A DNA stretch of 64,000 bases from Novilysobacter_A longmucuonensis. Lineage in GTDB: Bacteria; Pseudomonadota; Gammaproteobacteria; Xanthomonadales; Xanthomonadaceae. This document shows positions 16,693 through 25,470 of this stretch, one piece after another (position 1 is the stretch's first letter; each line of letters opens with the position of its first letter). Below the pieces are notes generated by a model. That model was not told the origin of the DNA and made no database searches. It saw only the letters and a list, made by a program, of their open reading frames with translations. The stretch covers positions 62,001 through 126,000 of the forward strand of contig NZ_JBJMAW010000001.1 of assembly GCF_046600735.1 (NCBI RefSeq), read 5' to 3'. The position numbers were made by a program, and so were the translations under genes.

Positions 16693-17910
16693 ATGAATCG
16701 ACGCCTAGCCCGCTGCGCCTTGATCTGCGCGCTCCTGCTTGCGCCGGTAGCTTGTGCCACGCAGGTGCCGCCACCGACTGCGCAACCCGTCCAGACGCTT
16801 CCAGCCGAAGCAGCCGAACCGGCCGACGCCGCGGGCGCGCCACCAGTTACGACGACATCCAAGACGACGCCGACGCCCGGCACCGATCCGCTGCCCGAAC
16901 CGCTGCCGCAGATGTCGCTGCCGGAGGCGCGTGCCGCCTTCGTCGCCGACACCGCCGCGCGCTACGGCATCGAATCGGCCCATATCGAGTCGGTGCTGGC
17001 CGGGGCCGAGATCCGCGACAGCATCATCAACGCGATGTCGCGGCCGGCTGAAGCCAAGCCGTGGCGCGATTACCGGCCGATCTTCATCAGCCAGGCGCGC
17101 ATCGATGGCGGCCAGGCGTTCCTCGCCAGGCACCGCGATGCACTGGCCAGGGTCGAGGCCGAAACCGGGGTGCCGGCCGAGATCATCGTCTCGATCATCG
17201 GGGTGGAGACCAGTTACGGCGGCAACACCGGCAGCTATCCGGTGGTCGATGCGCTGTACACGTTGGCGTTCGCCTATCCGCGCACCGGCGACCCGGCCAA
17301 GGCCGATCGCGAGAACCGCCGCGAGGCGTTCTTCCGCGGCGAGCTGGCGCAACTGTTCGCGCTCGGCCAGGAGCAGGACCTGGACATCACCACGCTCAAG
17401 GGCAGCTACGCCGGGGCGATGGGCTGGGGCCAGTTCATGCCGTCGAGCTACCGCGAGTTCGCCGTGGATGGCGATGGCGACGGCCGCATCGACCTGTTCG
17501 GCAGCACCGACGACGTGTTCGCCTCGATCGCCAACTATTTCGTCAACAAGGGCGGCTGGGTCCGCGGTGGCCCGGTCGTGGTGCGCGCCGAGCGCGACCC
17601 GGACGCGCAGGACCACGAACCGGAAGGCCTGGCGCCGGACATGAGCCTGGCCGAGCTGGACGCACTGGGCTATCGCCCGGCCACGCCGGTCGCGCCGGAC
17701 CAGCGCGCGGTGCTGCTGAACCTGGACGGCGTCGACGGCATGGAGCACTGGCTGGGCTTTCGCAACTTCCATGCGATCACCCGCTACAACATCTCCAAGC
17801 TCTACGCGATGGCCGTGTACCAGTTGGCCGAGGCGATCGCCGGCCGCGAGAATCCGCTCGCCGCCGGTGGCAACACGGGCGATGAGCCCGGTCTCCGCCC
17901 GGCCGCATGA
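16693..17910 (+). CDS. mltB: Lytic murein transglycosylase B
   Basis: Membrane-anchored lytic transglycosylase that cuts glycan strands to 1,6-anhydro ends. The 405-aa precursor has a lipoprotein signal MNRRLARCALICALLLAPVAC, a Pro/Thr-rich linker to about residue 75, and the SLT_2 catalytic domain with the active-site Glu in IIGVETSYGG and the family blocks YAGAMGWGQFMPSSYREFAVD, DLFGSTDDVFASIANYF and NFHAITRYN. The stop overlaps the rlpA start by 4 nt, which ties the two glycan-cleaving enzymes together. Confidence 0.95.
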   Translation: MNRRLARCALICALLLAPVACATQVPPPTAQPVQTLPAEAAEPADAAGAPPVTTTSKTTPTPGTDPLPEPLPQMSLPEARAAFVADTAARYGIESAHIESVLAGAEIRDSIINAMSRPAEAKPWRDYRPIFISQARIDGGQAFLARHRDALARVEAETGVPAEIIVSIIGVETSYGGNTGSYPVVDALYTLAFAYPRTGDPAKADRENRREAFFRGELAQLFALGQEQDLDITTLKGSYAGAMGWGQFMPSSYREFAVDGDGDGRIDLFGSTDDVFASIANYFVNKGGWVRGGPVVVRAERDPDAQDHEPEGLAPDMSLAELDALGYRPATPVAPDQRAVLLNLDGVDGMEHWLGFRNFHAITRYNISKLYAMAVYQLAEAIAGRENPLAAGGNTGDEPGLRPAA

Positions 17911-19010
17911 GGTGGCCACTTGCCGCGGCCCTGGTGCTCGGCCTGGCGGCCTGCGCCGGTACGCCGGAGAAGCCGCCCGCGCCCGCCGCGCCCCAGGTTG
18001 AGCGCGAAACCGCAGGCGCGGGCACGCCGGTCTCGCCGTACGCGCCCGCGAAAGAAGACCCCAGCACCCGCGGCGATTACGTCGCCGGCGGGCTGTACAA
18101 GCCCGGCGTCCCCGACAGCACGCCGGAGCATGTGCCCGACGTCGACCGCATTCCCGAGCCCGAAGTGGTCGAGCTGCCGCGTTCCAGGGTCGGCAACCGC
18201 GCCCGCTACAGCGTGCTCGGCAAGACCTACCGCGTGATGGACGACGCGCGCGGCTATGTCGAGCAGGGCGAAGCCTCGTACTACGGCAAGAAGTTCCACG
18301 GCCGGCGCACCTCCAACATGGAGGTCTACGACATGTATGCCTTCACCGCCGCGCACAAGTCGTTGCCGCTGCCGAGCTTCGCGCGGGTCACCAACCTCGA
18401 CAACGGCAAGTCGGTGGTGGTCCGGGTCAATGACCGGGGCCCGTTCCACGAGGGCCGCGTGATCGATCTCAGCTACGCCGCGGCGGTCAAGCTGGACTAC
18501 GTCCGCAACGGCACCGCGCGGGTCGAGGTGCGTGCGCTGACGCCCGGCGATCCCGCCACCAGCATGCACGCCGCGGCCTCGCCCACCGATTCGGTAGCAC
18601 CTGCACCCGGACCGGGCGTGCAGCCGCCGGCGAGCGCGATGGACCACCTGGTCGAGACGATTCCGGTCGGCAGCGCCGCCGCGGTCGAACTGCCGCCGGG
18701 CGTGCGCATCGCCACCGGCCAGCCGTCGCCGATGCCGGCGCAGACCGCCGCGCCCGTGATGGCGAGCGGGCCGGCCCCCAGCGCGCTGACCCTGCAGGTC
18801 GCTGCGTTCTCCACGCGGCGCAACGCCGAGCGCGCGCTGGCAATGATGCGCGAGGCCGGCATCGACGGCGCCCGGCTGCTGGCCGGTGATGCCGACGGCC
18901 GGCCGGTGTGGCGCCTGCGGATCAGCCCGGTCGCGACTGCGGCCGCGCCGGATTTGGCCGCGCGCATAGTTGAACTCGGCTTCGGCCAGCCGCAGCACGT
19001 GCACGACTGA
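17907..19010 (+). CDS. rlpA: Septal ring lytic transglycosylase RlpA, lipoprotein with SPOR domain
   Basis: Lytic transglycosylase acting on denuded glycans at the septum. The 367-aa precursor has the lipobox LAAC (MRWPLAAALVLGLAAC), a double-psi beta-barrel catalytic domain at about 110-210 (GEASYYGKKFHGRRTSNME, AHKSLPLPSFARVTN, VRVNDRGPF, IDLSYAAAVKL), a Pro/Ala-rich linker and a C-terminal SPOR domain from about residue 290 (LTLQVAAFSTRRNAERAL) that binds denuded peptidoglycan. It overlaps mltB by 4 nt; dacA starts 52 nt later. Confidence 0.95.
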   Translation: MRWPLAAALVLGLAACAGTPEKPPAPAAPQVERETAGAGTPVSPYAPAKEDPSTRGDYVAGGLYKPGVPDSTPEHVPDVDRIPEPEVVELPRSRVGNRARYSVLGKTYRVMDDARGYVEQGEASYYGKKFHGRRTSNMEVYDMYAFTAAHKSLPLPSFARVTNLDNGKSVVVRVNDRGPFHEGRVIDLSYAAAVKLDYVRNGTARVEVRALTPGDPATSMHAAASPTDSVAPAPGPGVQPPASAMDHLVETIPVGSAAAVELPPGVRIATGQPSPMPAQTAAPVMASGPAPSALTLQVAAFSTRRNAERALAMMREAGIDGARLLAGDADGRPVWRLRISPVATAAAPDLAARIVELGFGQPQHVHD

Positions 19011-19062
19011 CTTTTTTCTCGATCTTTGGCCGGCACGGTCCGGCTCCCGGAGTAGTTGAACA

Positions 19063-20280
19063 ATGAAATCCCGCTTCGTACTTGCCGCGCTGACCGCCTT
19101 CGTCGTCGGCATCGCCCTGGCCCAGACCCCGACGCCGCCAATCCCGCCCGTGCCGCAGCCGAACGCCGCCGCGCCGGCCAGTGATGCGCTGCCGGTGCCG
19201 CCGCCGCCGGAAATCACCGGCACCGCCTGGCTGCTGATGGACGCCACCAGCGGCAACATCCTGGCCGGCGAGAACGTCGACATGCAGGTCGAGCCGGCCA
19301 GCATCACCAAGGTCATGACCAGCTACGTGATCGCCGCGGAAATGGCCGGCGGCAAGGTCGCCAAGACCGACCAGGTGATGATGAGCGAGAACGCCTGGCG
19401 CACCGGCGGCGCCGCCACCGACGGCAGCTACTCCGGGTTCGAGGTCAACCAGACCGCGCCGCTGCTGGAGATGGAAAAGGGCATGGTGGTGCAGTCCGGC
19501 AACGACGCCGCGATCGCCCTGGCCGAGCATGTCGCCGGCAGCGTCGATGCGTTCGCCGCGTTGATGAACCAGTACGCCGCACGCATCGGCATGCAGAACT
19601 CGCATTTCGTCAATCCGACCGGACTGCCCGGCGAGGGCCATGTCTCGACCGCGCGAGATCTCGCCCTGCTGGCCCGCGCGCTGATCCACAACTACCCCGA
19701 GGCCTACTCCTACAACAGCATCAAGGAGTACACGGTCGGTTCGATCACCCAGCCAAACCGCAACGTGCTGCTGTGGCGCGATGACAGTGTCGATGGCATC
19801 AAGACCGGCCACACCTCGGCCGCCGGCTACTGCCTGATGGCCTCGGCGCAGCGCGGCGACCAGCGCCTGATCTCGGTGGTGATGGGCTCGACCTCCGAGA
19901 AGCAGCGTGCCGACGACAGCCAGGCGCTGCTCAACTGGGGCTTCCGCTTTTACGAGACCCACAAGCTGTTCGATGCCGGCACCCAGATCGCCGAGCAGAA
20001 GGTGTGGAAGGGCCAGGCCGACCAAGTGCAGCTCGGCCTGTCCCAGCCACTGCTGGTGACCGTGCCGCGCGGGCGCTACGAGCAGTTGCAGCCGATGATG
20101 GACGTGCCCACCGCCCTGGTCGCGCCGATCGAGCAGGGCCAGGCGATCGGCACGGTCAAGGTGATGCTCGACGGCGAGGTGCTCGCGCAGCGCCCGCTGG
20201 TCGCGATCAGCGCGATCGAGGAGGCCGGCTTCTTCAAGCGGCTGTGGCACGAGCTGCTGATGTGGTGGCACTCGGACTAG
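19063..20280 (+). CDS. dacA: D-alanyl-D-alanine carboxypeptidase (PBP5/6 type)
   Basis: Low-molecular-weight PBP that removes the terminal D-Ala from peptide stems and so limits cross-linking. The 405-aa precursor has a Sec signal (MKSRFVLAALTAFVVGIALA). The active-site motifs are Ser80-Ile-Thr-Lys83, Ser145-Gly-Asn147 and Lys247-Thr-Gly249. A C-terminal beta domain and a final amphipathic segment (FFKRLWHELLMWWH) would anchor it in the inner membrane, as in PBP5. The mltB-rlpA-dacA order is the usual one before ybeD-lipB-lipA. Confidence 0.96.
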   Translation: MKSRFVLAALTAFVVGIALAQTPTPPIPPVPQPNAAAPASDALPVPPPPEITGTAWLLMDATSGNILAGENVDMQVEPASITKVMTSYVIAAEMAGGKVAKTDQVMMSENAWRTGGAATDGSYSGFEVNQTAPLLEMEKGMVVQSGNDAAIALAEHVAGSVDAFAALMNQYAARIGMQNSHFVNPTGLPGEGHVSTARDLALLARALIHNYPEAYSYNSIKEYTVGSITQPNRNVLLWRDDSVDGIKTGHTSAAGYCLMASAQRGDQRLISVVMGSTSEKQRADDSQALLNWGFRFYETHKLFDAGTQIAEQKVWKGQADQVQLGLSQPLLVTVPRGRYEQLQPMMDVPTALVAPIEQGQAIGTVKVMLDGEVLAQRPLVAISAIEEAGFFKRLWHELLMWWHSD

Positions 20281-20294
20281 TGGTGCCTGCCTGT

Positions 20295-20372
20295 GTAGGA
20301 GCGGCTTCAGCCGCGAGCTTTCCGGTCCGGTGCCGGTCAAGATCAACTGCTCGCGGCTGAAGCCGCTCCTAC
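20295..20372. repeat. Palindromic intergenic repeat, family A, copy 2
   Basis: Arms GTAGGAGCGGCTTCAGCCGC and GCGGCTGAAGCCGCTCCTAC are about 34 bp apart, between dacA and ybeD. The arms match the copies at 3931-4005 and 53303-53414. Confidence 0.85.
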
Positions 20373-20430
20373 AGTGCCCGAGGGGCGCCCGCGCTTGGGT
20401 TCGCTCCCGCGCGGACCCATAATCCCGGCC

Positions 20431-20709
20431 ATGGACATCACCTCCGACAACCCGGACCACGGCTTCCAGTTTCCGGGCACGTTCGAGCTCAGCGCGGTCG
20501 GGCCGGCCGCGGCCGGTCTGGAGCGCGTGCTGCCGCAACGGCTGGCCGAGGCCGGCATCGGTGTGCGGACCGACGCGATCGGGTGCAAGCCCTCCAGCAA
20601 CGGCAAGTACGTGTCGGTGCGGATCGGGTTCCATGCCGAGACCCGCGCGCAGTACGAGCTCGCGCACCAGGTCCTGCGCGCGCACCCGGACGTGAAGTGG
20701 ACGCTGTAG
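20431..20709 (+). CDS. ybeD: YbeD-like protein (DUF493)
   Basis: Small cytoplasmic ACT-like fold protein (92 aa), of unclear biochemical role, found before lipB in many gammaproteobacteria. Recognised by position and by the stretch HGFQFPGTFELSAVG, the SSNGKYVSVRIGFHAETRAQ segment and the C-terminus HPDVKWTL, which match the family. ATG 20431 starts MDITSDNPDHGF. Its last 13 nt overlap the lipB start in another frame, suggesting coupling to lipoate transfer. Confidence 0.9.
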   Translation: MDITSDNPDHGFQFPGTFELSAVGPAAAGLERVLPQRLAEAGIGVRTDAIGCKPSSNGKYVSVRIGFHAETRAQYELAHQVLRAHPDVKWTL

Positions 20710-21392
20710 CCGCACCGGCCGTCCCGGCGCGGCCCGCCCCGCTGACCGCGCAGCTGCGTGACCTCGGCCGCCAGCCCTACGAGCCGGTGTGGCGGGCGAT
20801 GCAGGCCTTCACCGATGCGCGCGCCGCCGACACCCCTGACGAGCTGTGGCTGGTCGAACACGATCCGGTGTTCACCCTGGGGCAGGCCGGCAAGCCCGAA
20901 CACGTCCTGATGCCGGGCGACATTCCGGTGATCCACGTCGATCGCGGTGGCCAGGTGACCTACCACGGCCCCGGCCAGATCGTGCTGTACCCGCTGCTGG
21001 ACCTGAAGCGGCTGAAGGTGGGCGTGCGCGAGTACGTGTGCCGCATCGAGCAGGCCATCATCGACACCTTGGCCGACTGGAACATCGAGGCGGTCCGCCG
21101 TGCCGGCGCGCCCGGCGTCTACGTCGCCGACGCCAAGATCGCCGCACTCGGCATCCGGGTGCGCCGCGGCTGCAGCTTCCACGGCCTGGCGTTCAATGTC
21201 GCGATGGACCTGTCGCCGTTCGCGCGGATCAACCCCTGCGGTTTCGCGGGGCTGCAGGTGACCTCAATGTTAGACTTGGGCGGCCCGTCGCGGCTGGAGG
21301 CGGTCAAGCCGGCGCTGGTCGGGCATGTCGCGCGGCAGTTCGGATTGAGGGTTGAATCGGCAGCATTGCCGGAGTTGCCGGCGACAGCCTGA
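20697..21392 (+). CDS. lipB: Octanoyl-(acyl carrier protein):protein octanoyltransferase LipB
   Basis: Transfers octanoyl from ACP to lipoyl domains, the first step of lipoate synthesis. The 231-aa protein has RGGQVTYHGPGQIVLYPLL, the catalytic Lys147 in AKIAALGIRVRRG and the catalytic Cys181 in NPCGFAGLQVTSM. The only plausible start is GTG 20697, which sits inside the end of ybeD (13-nt overlap). The product pairs with LipA downstream and would serve the E2 protein encoded at 51380. Confidence 0.95.
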   Translation: MDAVAAPAVPARPAPLTAQLRDLGRQPYEPVWRAMQAFTDARAADTPDELWLVEHDPVFTLGQAGKPEHVLMPGDIPVIHVDRGGQVTYHGPGQIVLYPLLDLKRLKVGVREYVCRIEQAIIDTLADWNIEAVRRAGAPGVYVADAKIAALGIRVRRGCSFHGLAFNVAMDLSPFARINPCGFAGLQVTSMLDLGGPSRLEAVKPALVGHVARQFGLRVESAALPELPATA

Positions 21393-21393
21393 C

Positions 21394-21500
21394 TTCCCTT
21401 CTCCCGCAAGCGGGAGGGCAGTCGTTTTTTCCTTCTCCCGCGAGCGGGAGAAGGTGCCCGCAGGGCGGATGAGGGCAAGCGCCACCGCGCATCCGACGCA
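21394..21500. repeat. Palindromic intergenic repeat, family B, copy 2
   Basis: CTTCTCCCGCAAGCGGGAG is followed by TTCTCCCGCGAGCGGGAGAA and GCAGGGCGGATGAGGGCAAG. It is the reverse of the 1739-1868 copy and fills most of the lipB-lipA gap. The first hairpin starts right after the lipB stop. Confidence 0.75.
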
Positions 21501-21573
21501 GACCTGTTTCGCGAGCCCTCACCCCAGCCTGTTCCAAGCGGCAAAGAGCCGACATCAAGAGCACTGCAGCGCC

Positions 21574-22584
21574 ATGACCCAGTCCACCACCAAGTCCATC
21601 CCGCTTGCGGTCGTAACCAGCGATGCGCCGGCGTCGCTGCAGCCCGGCGCCAAACAACTGGCCGGCGACAAGATCAACCGCTCGCCGGTGCAGTTCGCCG
21701 ACGCGCCGGTGCTGCGCAAGCCGTCCTGGATCCGGGTGCGTATTCCGTCGGGCAACTCGGTCGCCCAGCTCAAGGCCAAGCTGCGCGAGAACCGTCTGGT
21801 CACGGTGTGCGAGGAAGCCAGCTGCCCGAACATCCACGAGTGCTTCAGCCACGGCACCGCCACGTTCATGATCCTGGGCGAGGTCTGCACGCGGCGCTGC
21901 TCGTTCTGCGACGTCGCCCACGGCCGGCCCAAGCCGCCGGACCCGTCCGAGCCGCTGACGCTGGCCCAGACCGTCGCCGACATGGGCCTGAAGTACGTGG
22001 TGGTGACCAGCGTCGACCGCGACGACCTGCGCGACGGCGGTGCCCAGCACTTCGTCGACTGCATCAAGGCGATCCGCAGCCACAGCCCCAAGACCAGGAT
22101 CGAGATCCTGACCCCGGACTTCCGCGGCAAGGGCCGCATGGAGCGCGCGTTGGAGATCCTGGCGACCGCGCCGCCGGACGTGTTCAACCACAACCTGGAG
22201 ACGGTGCCCGACCTGTACCGCAACGTACGCCCCGGGGCCGACTACCAGTGGTCGCTGACCCTGCTTTCACGGTTCAAGGCCCAGCACCCGCAGGTTGCGA
22301 GCAAATCCGGGATCATGCTCGGCCTGGGCGAGACGATGGAGCAGGTGCAGCAGACGCTGCGCGACCTGCGCGCGCACGATGTCGACATGATTACCATCGG
22401 CCAGTACCTGCAGCCCAGTGCCCACCATCACCCGGTGCTGCGTTACTGGACGCCCGACGAGTTCAAGCAGCTGGAGGTGTTTGGCCTGGCGTTGGGCTTC
22501 AGCCACGTCGCCTCCGGGCCGCTGGTGCGTTCGTCGTACCACGCGGATCGTTCCGCGATCGAAGCCGGTTTCGCCGCGGCCTAG
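21574..22584 (+). CDS. lipA: Lipoyl synthase LipA
   Basis: Radical-SAM enzyme that inserts two sulfurs into octanoyl groups. The 336-aa protein has the auxiliary cluster Cys79, Cys84 and Cys90 (CEEASCPNIHEC) and the radical-SAM cluster Cys105-x3-Cys109-x2-Cys112 (CTRRCSFC). VVTSVDRDDLRDGGAQHF, NHNLETVPDLYRNVRPGA and QYLQPSAHHHPV follow as in the family, and the end GPLVRSSYHAD carries the conserved RSSYHA. ATG 21574 is the first Met after the repeat. Co-oriented with lipB. Confidence 0.97.
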   Translation: MTQSTTKSIPLAVVTSDAPASLQPGAKQLAGDKINRSPVQFADAPVLRKPSWIRVRIPSGNSVAQLKAKLRENRLVTVCEEASCPNIHECFSHGTATFMILGEVCTRRCSFCDVAHGRPKPPDPSEPLTLAQTVADMGLKYVVVTSVDRDDLRDGGAQHFVDCIKAIRSHSPKTRIEILTPDFRGKGRMERALEILATAPPDVFNHNLETVPDLYRNVRPGADYQWSLTLLSRFKAQHPQVASKSGIMLGLGETMEQVQQTLRDLRAHDVDMITIGQYLQPSAHHHPVLRYWTPDEFKQLEVFGLALGFSHVASGPLVRSSYHADRSAIEAGFAAA

Positions 22585-22944
22585 AGGTTTTCGCCCGCGT
22601 CTTGGCCCGTGCACCGGACGGCGCATCCCGCGCAAATTCACCGGCCGGTCAGCACGGAAGTCACCTGGCAGCAGGGCCGGTCGGGCGCGGCCTGGCCGCA
22701 CTCACGCCAAACTGAACCTCGCGCCGATAGCGTGTGCCTGAACCGGCTCCGGCAGATGACAGCGGACGCAACTTTCGGCACTGTGGATTTGTCCAAACCC
22801 CGTTGCATGCTCGTTTGCACCCCGCACGTGCCCGACCGCAGCGATCCGATTGCACCTCGTGACCGGACCGCCTGGCCGCAGCGCCCCCCACGCGTCATCC
22901 CACCCAAAGATCAGGCCGCCGTTGCCGGCCGCGAAGCCCCCGCG
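22585..22944 (+). other. 360-bp region before prc, no gene seen
   Basis: The frame of prc stays open upstream through most of this stretch, but the encoded sequence is Arg/Pro-rich without domain character, and the signal peptide only begins at ATG 22945. I see no clear promoter consensus, hairpin terminator or repeat family member here. Confidence 0.4.
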
Positions 22945-25200
22945 ATGAATGCCAAGACCACCCTGCTCGCGTTCCTGCTGACCGTCCCGTTGGCGCTGCT
23001 TGCGCGCGACAACGGCGCGATGCCGCCGTCCTCGCAGGCGCCGGTTCCCGCCGCGGCCACCGGGCAGGGCCTGATCGAGGACAGCGCCGATGCGCTGAGC
23101 GTGCCCACCGCGCCGACTGCCGACCAGGCCATGGCCGCCAAGCTGGTCCACGGGCTGCTGTCGGACAGCCGCTACGCCTACCGCCCGCGAGCGCTCGACG
23201 ACGCGCTGTCGGCCGACATGTACGCGCGCTACCTGGAGGCGCTCGACGGCAGCAAGCAGTTCTTCACCGCGGCGGACATCGCCCGCTTCGACCGCTACGA
23301 GACCGAGCTCGACGACGCGATCAAGAGCGGCGATCTCAGCCCGGCCTACGCGATGTTCGCCACCTACCGCGAGCGGGTGGAGGAGCGCGTGGCGTTCGCC
23401 CGCGACGTGCTCGGGCAGGAGGATGCGTTCGACTTCACCGGCGATGACCGTTACCACTACGACCGCGAGGACGCGCAGTGGGCGGAAAATACGGCAGCGC
23501 TGGATGACCTGTGGCGCCAATCGGTGCGCAACGACTGGTTGCGCCTGAAGCTGGCCGGCAAGGAGCGCGACGAGATCCGCAAAACCCTCGACAAGCGCTA
23601 CGCCAACCTCGCCGAAAGCATCGCCGAGCTCAAGGGCGAGGACGTGTTCCAGACCTTCGTCAACAGCTACGCCAATGCGATCGATCCGCACACCGACTAC
23701 CTGACCCCGCGCTCGGCGGAAAACTTCAACCTGTCGATGTCCTTGTCGCTGCAGGGCATCGGCGCGGTGCTGCAGAAGCAGGACGACGTGGTCGCGATCC
23801 GCGAGATCGTGCCCGGCGGCCCGGCCGGCAAGTCCGGCCTGCTGTCGCCCGGTGACCGCGTGGTCGGCGTCGGCCAGGGCACCAGCGGCGAGATGGAGGA
23901 CGTGGTCGGCTGGCGCATCGACGACGTGGTTGCCAAGATCCGTGGCAAGAAGGGCACCGAGGTGCGGCTGGACGTGATCCCGGCCGAACTCGGGCTCGAT
24001 ACCCCCGCCAGCCGCGTGGTGCTGGTGCGCGACGAGGTGCGGCTGGAGGACCAGGCCGCCAAGTCCAAGATTCTCACCATCCCCGCCGCCGGCGACGGGC
24101 CGGACCAGCGCATCGGCGTGATCGAACTGCCCGGCTTCTACCAGGATTTCGAGGGCCGCCGCCGCAACGACGGCGAGTACACCTCGGCCACCCGCGACGT
24201 GGCCAAGCTTTTGACCCAGCTGCGCGCGGACAAGGTCGACGGCGTGGTGCTGGACCTGCGCAACAACGGTGGCGGCTCGCTCAACGAGGCGATCGAGCTG
24301 ACCGGGTTGTTCATTGATCGCGGACCGGTGGTGCAGGTGCGCGAGTCCGGCGGCCGCGTGAGTGTCGAGGGCGACAACGACGCCGGCATCGCCTGGACCG
24401 GCCCGCTGGCGGTGCTGATCAACCGCGGTTCGGCCTCGGCCTCGGAGATCTTCGCCGGCGCGATCCAGGACTACGGCCGTGGCCTGGTGATCGGCGAGAC
24501 CACCTTCGGCAAGGGCACGGTGCAGAACCTGCTCGACCTGGACCGCTGGCCGGCCAACGAGGAGCCGCGCTTCGGCCAGGTGAAGCTGACCATCGCGCAG
24601 TTCTTCCGGGTCAGCGGCGGCTCCACCCAGAACAAGGGCGTGGTGCCGGACATCGCGTTCCCGGTCTCGGTCGACGCCACCGAGTTCGGTGAGAGCACCT
24701 ACGACAACGCGCTGCCGTGGACCAAGATCGCAGCGGTGCCGCACATCCGTTACGGCAATTTCGAGCCGCTGCTGCCGCGACTGGAGTCGCTGCACACCGC
24801 CCGGGTGGCCGACAACCGCGAGTTCCAGTGGTGGAAGGAGGACGTCGCCCAGTTCCGCGAGGAGCGCGACAAGACCTACATTTCGCTCAACGAAGCCGAG
24901 CGCCGCGCCGAACGCGAACGCAACCAGGAAAAGCGCCGGCAGCGTCAGGAAACCCGGCTCGAGCTGGGGCTGGCACTGGACCCGCTGGCCGACAGCGCAC
25001 TGGATGACGGGCTGGCCGCGGCCGAGCGCAACATCGTCGAGGATGCCGCGCGCGAGAAGCTGGCCGAAGACCGCCCCGACCCGCTGCTGCGCGAGTCCGC
25101 CGCGATCCTGGCCGACGCCGTGCGCTTGCTCAACGACGACCGCCAGTTGTCGGCGCAGGTGCTCAAGCAGGTCGACACCCCGGGGCACTGGGCCGACTGA
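22945..25200 (+). CDS. prc: Tail-specific (carboxy-terminal processing) protease Prc
   Basis: Periplasmic S41 protease that trims or degrades envelope proteins, including cell-wall hydrolases and PBP3 in E. coli. The 751-aa precursor has a signal peptide (MNAKTTLLAFLLTVPLALLA), an N-terminal helical region (about 60-250), a PDZ domain (about 265-360, NLSMSLSLQGIGAVLQ, VPGGPAGKSGLLSPGDRV), and the protease core with Ser498 in GSASASEIF and Lys523 in TTFGKGTVQ. The Lys is 25 residues after the Ser, as in E. coli Prc. A Glu/Arg-rich helical C-terminal region follows. A strong terminator lies 25 nt downstream. Confidence 0.95.
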   Translation: MNAKTTLLAFLLTVPLALLARDNGAMPPSSQAPVPAAATGQGLIEDSADALSVPTAPTADQAMAAKLVHGLLSDSRYAYRPRALDDALSADMYARYLEALDGSKQFFTAADIARFDRYETELDDAIKSGDLSPAYAMFATYRERVEERVAFARDVLGQEDAFDFTGDDRYHYDREDAQWAENTAALDDLWRQSVRNDWLRLKLAGKERDEIRKTLDKRYANLAESIAELKGEDVFQTFVNSYANAIDPHTDYLTPRSAENFNLSMSLSLQGIGAVLQKQDDVVAIREIVPGGPAGKSGLLSPGDRVVGVGQGTSGEMEDVVGWRIDDVVAKIRGKKGTEVRLDVIPAELGLDTPASRVVLVRDEVRLEDQAAKSKILTIPAAGDGPDQRIGVIELPGFYQDFEGRRRNDGEYTSATRDVAKLLTQLRADKVDGVVLDLRNNGGGSLNEAIELTGLFIDRGPVVQVRESGGRVSVEGDNDAGIAWTGPLAVLINRGSASASEIFAGAIQDYGRGLVIGETTFGKGTVQNLLDLDRWPANEEPRFGQVKLTIAQFFRVSGGSTQNKGVVPDIAFPVSVDATEFGESTYDNALPWTKIAAVPHIRYGNFEPLLPRLESLHTARVADNREFQWWKEDVAQFREERDKTYISLNEAERRAERERNQEKRRQRQETRLELGLALDPLADSALDDGLAAAERNIVEDAAREKLAEDRPDPLLRESAAILADAVRLLNDDRQLSAQVLKQVDTPGHWAD

Positions 25201-25225
25201 ACGACCGCCCCACGATCCACAGCGA

Positions 25226-25253
25226 ACGGGCGCCCTGGGCGCCCGTTTTTTTT
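25226..25253 (+). terminator. Rho-independent terminator after prc
   Basis: ACGGGCGCC (25226-25234) pairs with GGCGCCCGT (25238-25246) across a CTG loop, followed directly by eight Ts in a row (25246-25253). This is the cleanest terminator in the window. Confidence 0.95.
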
Positions 25254-25362
25254 CCGTCCCTTGCATAGGAAGGGCGCACGGCAATTGCCGACGCTGCGGC
25301 TTCCCGTCCTCGCGTATGCTCGCTCGCCCCACGTCCACCACTCTGCCGGCAGCCTGTTCGCC

Positions 25363-25470
25363 ATGAGCAATTCCTCGACTGCGCTACCCGCCGCGGGTGA
25401 CCGGCTGATCACCGCCAGGCCGCGTGGCATCCAACCGGTTACGGCAGCAACCGGCGAGCCGGCGGCATGA
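25363..25470 (+). CDS. Possible 35-codon leader ORF overlapping rarD
   Basis: ATG 25363 opens a 35-aa frame (starting MSNSSTALPAAGDRLI, ending ATGEPAA) whose TGA overlaps the rarD ATG by 4 nt, the arrangement used for translational coupling. There is no clear ribosome site and the composition is not distinctive. It may be a real leader peptide or a chance frame. Confidence 0.35.
   Translation: MSNSSTALPAAGDRLITARPRGIQPVTAATGEPAA

Noticed and set aside
22702..25341. A minus-strand reading frame of almost 880 codons opposite prc
   Set aside because: It is antisense to a well-supported prc, is Arg/Ala/Gly/Val/His-rich, and has no domain motifs. It results from GC bias at third codon positions. 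The same holds for long frames opposite nrdJa (38794-41124) and the M1 peptidase (4912-7083).
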